This document shows positions 60,058 through 64,000 of a DNA stretch of 64,000 bases, piece by piece. The stretch covers positions 11,190 through 75,189 of the forward strand of contig NZ_JBALOX010000095.1 in assembly GCF_036965165.1 (NCBI RefSeq). Reading direction: 5' to 3'. The stretch comes from Ferdinandcohnia sp036965165. Lineage in GTDB: Bacteria > Bacillota > Bacilli > Bacillales > Bacillaceae_L. The notes under the pieces are model-generated. The model did no database searches and had not been told where the DNA came from. It was given only the letters and a program-made list of their open reading frames with translations. A program made the position numbers and the translations under genes. Every line of letters starts with the position of its first letter. Positions within the stretch are counted from its first letter, which is position 1.

Positions 60058-62421
60058 TTATGCTGGAGGATTGATGTCTAAATCATCCTCAATCTCTTTT
60101 TCTTGGTATTGCGTGTCTTTACGTGCATTGAAACGTTCTGCTTTTTCAACGTATACAGCGATGTTATAATCAGGGATTCCCGCAAACTTCTCATAACGGC
60201 CTTTTGGTAATAAGAAGTTACCTTCTGGGAAGAATACACCGAGATTTTTTCTTGCGATATCCGCAAATTTTGCTTTTCCTTGGAAGACCCCAAATCCATT
60301 GTGAACAACAATTGCATCCCCCTCTACCATACTAAGTTCCTTGGCATCCTGAGGATTGATTAGAACATCATAGCGACCTGCTCCGTTAAATGGATCAACC
60401 TCTTGATAAATCATCGAGTTAAATTGCTTACCGCGACGAGTCGTCAACACAAATTGCTCTTCTTTTTTACCGAAGTCAGGAATTTCAACGGAAATTAAGC
60501 TCCCTCTCCCATCTGGAGTCGGACAAATTCCACCCTCACATAGCCAAGCTCCTCCCCATTGAAACACATCCCCTTTTTCCTTAAGATGTTGTATTCCATT
60601 GTAGTTTGGATTGGCAATTGCAATTTCATCGCGAATTTCCTGGCCACTCTTAAAATCAATTAAGTGCGCCATTTCAGGCTTAACCCGCTTAGCGAGATCA
60701 ATATAGATTTTCCACTCCGCACGGGCTTCTTTAATTTCATTTTTGTTTCCTTCAATTTCTGGTGAAAAATAAACCATACGCTCAGTAGAGGTTGAAGTTC
60801 CTCCACCCTCTTGTTCATAACGTGTTTTCGCTGGTAAGACAATCACAGCTTCTTTCGCATCTACAAGTGTTGATGTATTTAGAATAATGTCCTGATGTAC
60901 ACGAATATCAAGCTCTGACAATGCTTTTTCAACAAAATCAGGGTCGGGCATCGTTTCTAGGAAATTCCCACCAGACATATAATAGAGCTTCACTTTTCGC
61001 TCATGGTCTTCTGGAAGCACGATATTTTCAAGGGTAACTCCGACAATATCCCCTTGCCATTTTTCAATTTCAAAGCCCCAAACCTTTTCCATGCGCTTGA
61101 TATTGCTTTCATCAAATTCACCACCAGGTAGAACAAATGGGTCTGCTCCCATTTCACCTGAACCCTGTACAGACGAATGCCCACGGAATGGCATTAAACC
61201 GTTGTGTTTACGCCCTAAATGTCCCCGTAGTAAGGCAAGGTTTGCTACCTGCGAGATATTATCAGTCGCAAATGAATGCATGGTTAGGCCCATAGCCCAT
61301 GTGTACACTACATTTTTACTTTTAGCTAAAAGCACTGCCAATTCGATTATTCTTTCTTTTGATACACCAGATGATTTCTCAATCTCATCCCAATTTTGCG
61401 TCTTCGCATGTGCTTTTAATTCTTCGTACCCATTTACATGTTCTTTTACGTATTCATGATTAATTGCAGAACCATGCTGTTTTTCCTCCATATCAAACCA
61501 ATGCTTCATAATTCCGAACATGAAAGCAATGTCTCCGCCAATGCTCACTTGGTAGAAATCATCCGCAACCTTTGTTCCAAACAGTGCCGATTCCATATTA
61601 GACGGTATCCAATACTTATCCATTGCCGGTTCCCTATGCGGGTTAATCACAATAATCTTTGTACCGCGCTTTTTCGCTTCAAGCATATATTTTGTTGAAA
61701 CTGGAGAGCTATTTGAGGCAACACTACCCCAGAATAATAAAACGTCTGCTCCCATCCAATCCTGATAATTGGCAGTTGATGCTCCAACACCAACTGAACG
61801 CTTCATTGCTGTTTTACTTGGGGAGTGACAAATACGTGAAGCGTTGTCAATATGATTCGTTCCTAAGAAACGTGAAACCTTAGCCGCCACATAATACGAT
61901 TCATTCGTAATTCCCCGAGAAGTTAAATAAAATGCGTATTGCTTCGGATTTAGCCTCTTCATCTTGTTTGCAATCATATCCATTGCTTCATCCCAAGTGA
62001 TTCTAGAAAACTTTCTTTCTCCTTTTCGACGAATCATTGGATACGGAATTCTTCCTAGCTTTCGAAGTTCAGTGCTATTATACTTTCTTAGTTCATCAAT
62101 ATCTGAATGAAGAATTTCTGTCTTAATGGCCGGCATCGTACTTAGACGAAGTACATTGAGACGGGTTGTACACATATGAGGTCCCTTCAATGTTTGATCA
62201 TATAAACCAGATACTCCAAGGGCACAGCCGTCACAAACACCCTGTGTTAAAATTCGCGTTGCATATCCGATATTGTCCTTATTTTCCCAAGCAACCTTCA
62301 TCGTGTCACGAATATGCTTTGGCTTCACCTTTCCTAAACCAAAAGGAATCGGACTGACCCAATGTTTTGGCTGTGGCATTTTAGTTGATTTTATTGGTCC
62401 CTGATGCTTTGTTTCTCCCAT
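60058..62421 (-). CDS. FdhF/YdeP-family molybdopterin oxidoreductase (formate dehydrogenase-like)
   Basis: The 787-residue protein has an N-terminal iron-sulfur segment (GVCDGCALGVSGL), a molybdopterin-binding body with WDEAMDMIANKMKRL, YLTSRGITNES and SRICHSP at the place where formate dehydrogenases carry the Mo ligand, then VLLFWGSVASNSSPVS and IIVINPHREPAMDKYWIP. It ends in the molydopterin dinucleotide-binding domain with TTRRGKQFNSMIYQEVDP. YdeP-type proteins lack confirmed formate activity. GAGAGGG precedes the ATG. Its neighbours are DUF2294 and an oxalate/formate-type transporter. Confidence 0.9.
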   Translation of the reverse strand: MGETKHQGPIKSTKMPQPKHWVSPIPFGLGKVKPKHIRDTMKVAWENKDNIGYATRILTQGVCDGCALGVSGLYDQTLKGPHMCTTRLNVLRLSTMPAIKTEILHSDIDELRKYNSTELRKLGRIPYPMIRRKGERKFSRITWDEAMDMIANKMKRLNPKQYAFYLTSRGITNESYYVAAKVSRFLGTNHIDNASRICHSPSKTAMKRSVGVGASTANYQDWMGADVLLFWGSVASNSSPVSTKYMLEAKKRGTKIIVINPHREPAMDKYWIPSNMESALFGTKVADDFYQVSIGGDIAFMFGIMKHWFDMEEKQHGSAINHEYVKEHVNGYEELKAHAKTQNWDEIEKSSGVSKERIIELAVLLAKSKNVVYTWAMGLTMHSFATDNISQVANLALLRGHLGRKHNGLMPFRGHSSVQGSGEMGADPFVLPGGEFDESNIKRMEKVWGFEIEKWQGDIVGVTLENIVLPEDHERKVKLYYMSGGNFLETMPDPDFVEKALSELDIRVHQDIILNTSTLVDAKEAVIVLPAKTRYEQEGGGTSTSTERMVYFSPEIEGNKNEIKEARAEWKIYIDLAKRVKPEMAHLIDFKSGQEIRDEIAIANPNYNGIQHLKEKGDVFQWGGAWLCEGGICPTPDGRGSLISVEIPDFGKKEEQFVLTTRRGKQFNSMIYQEVDPFNGAGRYDVLINPQDAKELSMVEGDAIVVHNGFGVFQGKAKFADIARKNLGVFFPEGNFLLPKGRYEKFAGIPDYNIAVYVEKAERFNARKDTQYQEKEIEDDLDINPPA

Positions 62422-62532
62422 GAAAAATCCCTCTCTTCCGTTTCTAGTTACTACTAAGTGTATGGTGAAAGTTAACTTATATTAACTTTGCTTTCGCTAT
62501 TAAAACTGCAGAATCCTCTTAATTATAGAAAA

Positions 62533-62580
62533 AACCACCGAAACATAATTCTAGGATGTTAGAAAAATGAAACGGTGGTT
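62533..62580 (-). terminator. Terminator of the DUF2294 gene
   Basis: AACCACCG/CGGTGGTT stem; on the minus strand six T follow. It separates DUF2294 from the molybdoenzyme gene. Confidence 0.7.
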
Positions 62581-62623
62581 AGTCTTTAGCAGGGTCGCTA
62601 CCAAGTGCCAACACGGCGTATTG

Positions 62624-62986
62624 TTATTTAGTTGAGAACTTTTTTTGTAGATCTTGATCAAATACAAAGACAGACATACCAAAATCTCGATCAATATCAA
62701 TATCCACAAATAAATCTACTAGGGTTGATCCTAAAAATTCTTCCATTTCAACAGGCTTGTTTCTTCGATACATTTCTTTTACCATTTCAGTTCTTGCCGC
62801 ACGAAGCATTTGTTTTCCTTCATCGGCACCGGCAATAAACTTTTCCACTGGAGATAGGTTTCCTTCCATCTCACAAATGGCCCAATTTTTACAAAAGGTT
62901 GTTGTGATTTTACTAGGTCCTTTACCCATATGTTTTTTGCGAAAGGACCTTACAAGATTGCTAAACTCTGCTTCGTATTTATTCAT
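62624..62986 (-). CDS. DUF2294-family protein
   Basis: The 120-residue protein matches the DUF2294 pattern: LVRSFRKKHMGKGPSKITTT, NLSPVEKFIAGADEGKQML and VDLFVDIDIDRDFGMSVFV. Members occur next to formate dehydrogenase-like and OFA-type transporter genes in Bacillus, as here. Its role is not known. AGGGTAGACG precedes ATG 62986. Confidence 0.85.
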   Translation of the reverse strand: MNKYEAEFSNLVRSFRKKHMGKGPSKITTTFCKNWAICEMEGNLSPVEKFIAGADEGKQMLRAARTEMVKEMYRRNKPVEMEEFLGSTLVDLFVDIDIDRDFGMSVFVFDQDLQKKFSTK

Positions 62987-63051
62987 TTTACGTCTACCCT
63001 CTTGACTTGATACTTCATTACCTTTAAGTTAATCAAGATTACCAATGAATG

Positions 63052-64000
63052 TCAACTAGCAAGCTCAGCACCTTCAGATTGTTGCTTACGAAGTCTCTTA
63101 ATATCCAATCGGATAAGAAGTGAAATCGCCAATGCGACTGCAAATAGTGCTGTAAATACAGTTAAGCTTTGTGTATAGCTTCCAGTTNNNNNNNNNNNNN
63201 NNNNNNNNNNNNNNNNNNNCCTGCAGCCGCCCATGCTGTTAAAATATAACCGTGGATTGCACCAAGCTGTTTTGTTCCAAACAAGTCCCCGATATAGGCT
63301 GGGATTGCAGCGAACCCACCACCATAACATGTGTAAATTAGTGCTAGTAATACCTGGAACAACAATGGATTCGATACATACGGTAGCAATGGAAACGCGA
63401 TTACCTGGATGACAAAGAATACCGTATATGTATTAGGTCTTCCTAAGTAATCTGATACTGATGCCCAACCGATACGACCAAGCCCGTTAAATGCCCCTAA
63501 TACTCCGACTAATGCTGCAGCTGCAACTGGAGTTAAACCGACACTTTCTTGTGCCAGTGGAGAAGCAGCAGAGATGATTGCTATGCCACACGTAACGTTG
63601 ATAAAGAGCATGAGCCATAAATAATAAAAACGTTTTGTCTTTACTGCTTGATTCGCCGTTAATTGAGATAAATCCTGCTTTACCTTTTTAGCTCCACTTG
63701 AAACTTTCTCTTTGAATCCAGCTGGTAACCATCCAGCTTTAGGTGGAGCAAGATATAAAGAAGACATAATCATAATAACAAAATAGGATACTCCTAAAAT
63801 ATAAAAGGTATTTGCAATCCCTACAGAAACAATGAGTTTTTGCATAATTGGGCTACTAATTAATGAAGCAAATCCAAACCCCATGATTGCAAGGCCCGTT
63901 GCCATTCCGCGTCTATCCGGGAACCATTTTACAAGTGTAGAAACTGGAGCAATGTATCCAACGCCTAGACCAATTCCACCTAATGCACCATAGAATAAAT
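63052..64000 (-). CDS. OFA-family MFS transporter (oxalate/formate antiporter type), partial and gapped
   Basis: The 5' end of the gene is off the right edge. The visible part is the family-typical GGIGLGVGYIAPVSTLVKWF at the start, then RRGMATGLAIMGFGF, NGLGRIGWASVSDYLGRPNT, and the C-terminal AIPAYIGDLFGTKQLGAIHG. After the 32-N gap the protein resumes SYTQSLTVFTALFAVALAIS and ends in basic LDIKRLRKQQ. The frames on either side of the gap differ; the true gap length must be a multiple of three bases, such as 30 or 33. It may export or exchange formate or oxalate. Confidence 0.85.
63188..63219. other. Assembly gap of 32 N inside the transporter gene
   Basis: Unknown bases, with nominal length not matching the reading frame on both sides. 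It indicates a scaffold join or unresolved repeat. Confidence 0.95.

Noticed and set aside
1..64000. CRISPR arrays, rRNA, tRNA, transposase genes, prophage genes
   Set aside because: No regularly spaced repeats, no rRNA or tRNA sequence recognised, and no transposase or phage structural gene seen.

Overview
The window looks like a piece of a draft genome from a Gram-positive, low-GC, endospore-forming member of the Bacillaceae (Bacillus sensu lato). The evidence is two complete nutrient germinant-receptor operons, two YjcZ-type small spore proteins, two YmaF-type histidine-rich proteins, strong AGGAGG-like ribosome binding sites, and clear relatives of B. subtilis tcyP, namA/yqjM, recQ and truA. 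A run of 32 N near the right end shows that the sequence is scaffolded.

Layout. At 0-4 kb is the end of a tripartite tricarboxylate (Tct) uptake system with two Gfo/Idh/MocA dehydrogenases. At 4.5-5.6 kb is a wreck of two divergent genes, a His-rich protein and a LysR regulator, both cut off at the same point. At 5.7-10.7 kb are a helix-turn-helix protein, a Bcr/CflA drug exporter, and a TetR regulator divergent from an alcohol dehydrogenase. The first germination operon, order A-B-C, is at 11.0-14.9 kb. At 15.3-19.1 kb are a MarR regulator with old yellow enzyme NamA, an acetate/succinate transporter and a Nif3-like protein. At 19.2-22.8 kb is a large tandem secreted nucleotidase. From 23 to 31.5 kb there are housekeeping and accessory genes (speG, truA, VOC, ArsR plus SRPBCC, a DMT transporter, DUF1456, SEC-C, AraC). 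At 31.8-34.2 kb are a GPH sugar transporter and a creatininase-family enzyme.

From 35 to 45 kb the content is strongly spore-related. It holds a Phe/Gly/Arg-rich small protein, a second germination operon of order A-C-D-B that includes the small D subunit, YjcZ and YmaF proteins, and an unknown pair of related genes lying between two copies of a GC-rich repeat. At 45.5-50.7 kb an RpiR regulator precedes a TRAP transporter (DctPQM) and a zinc dehydrogenase, a probable sugar-acid catabolic locus. From 50.7 kb on come a truncated PAS protein, a candidate structured RNA, tcyP, several small proteins, recQ, a YeiH-type exporter, and an FdhF/YdeP-type molybdoenzyme with DUF2294 and an oxalate/formate-type transporter that runs off the right edge.

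The least explained parts are the structured element at about 51.19-51.29 kb, the paralogous pair at 41.06-42.10 kb and its flanking repeats, and several decayed genes (4.6-5.6, 23.2, 42.9 and 50.7 kb) that an automated gene caller would miss or mis-call. All functional statements rest on sequence motifs and family resemblance judged by eye; no database search was run.
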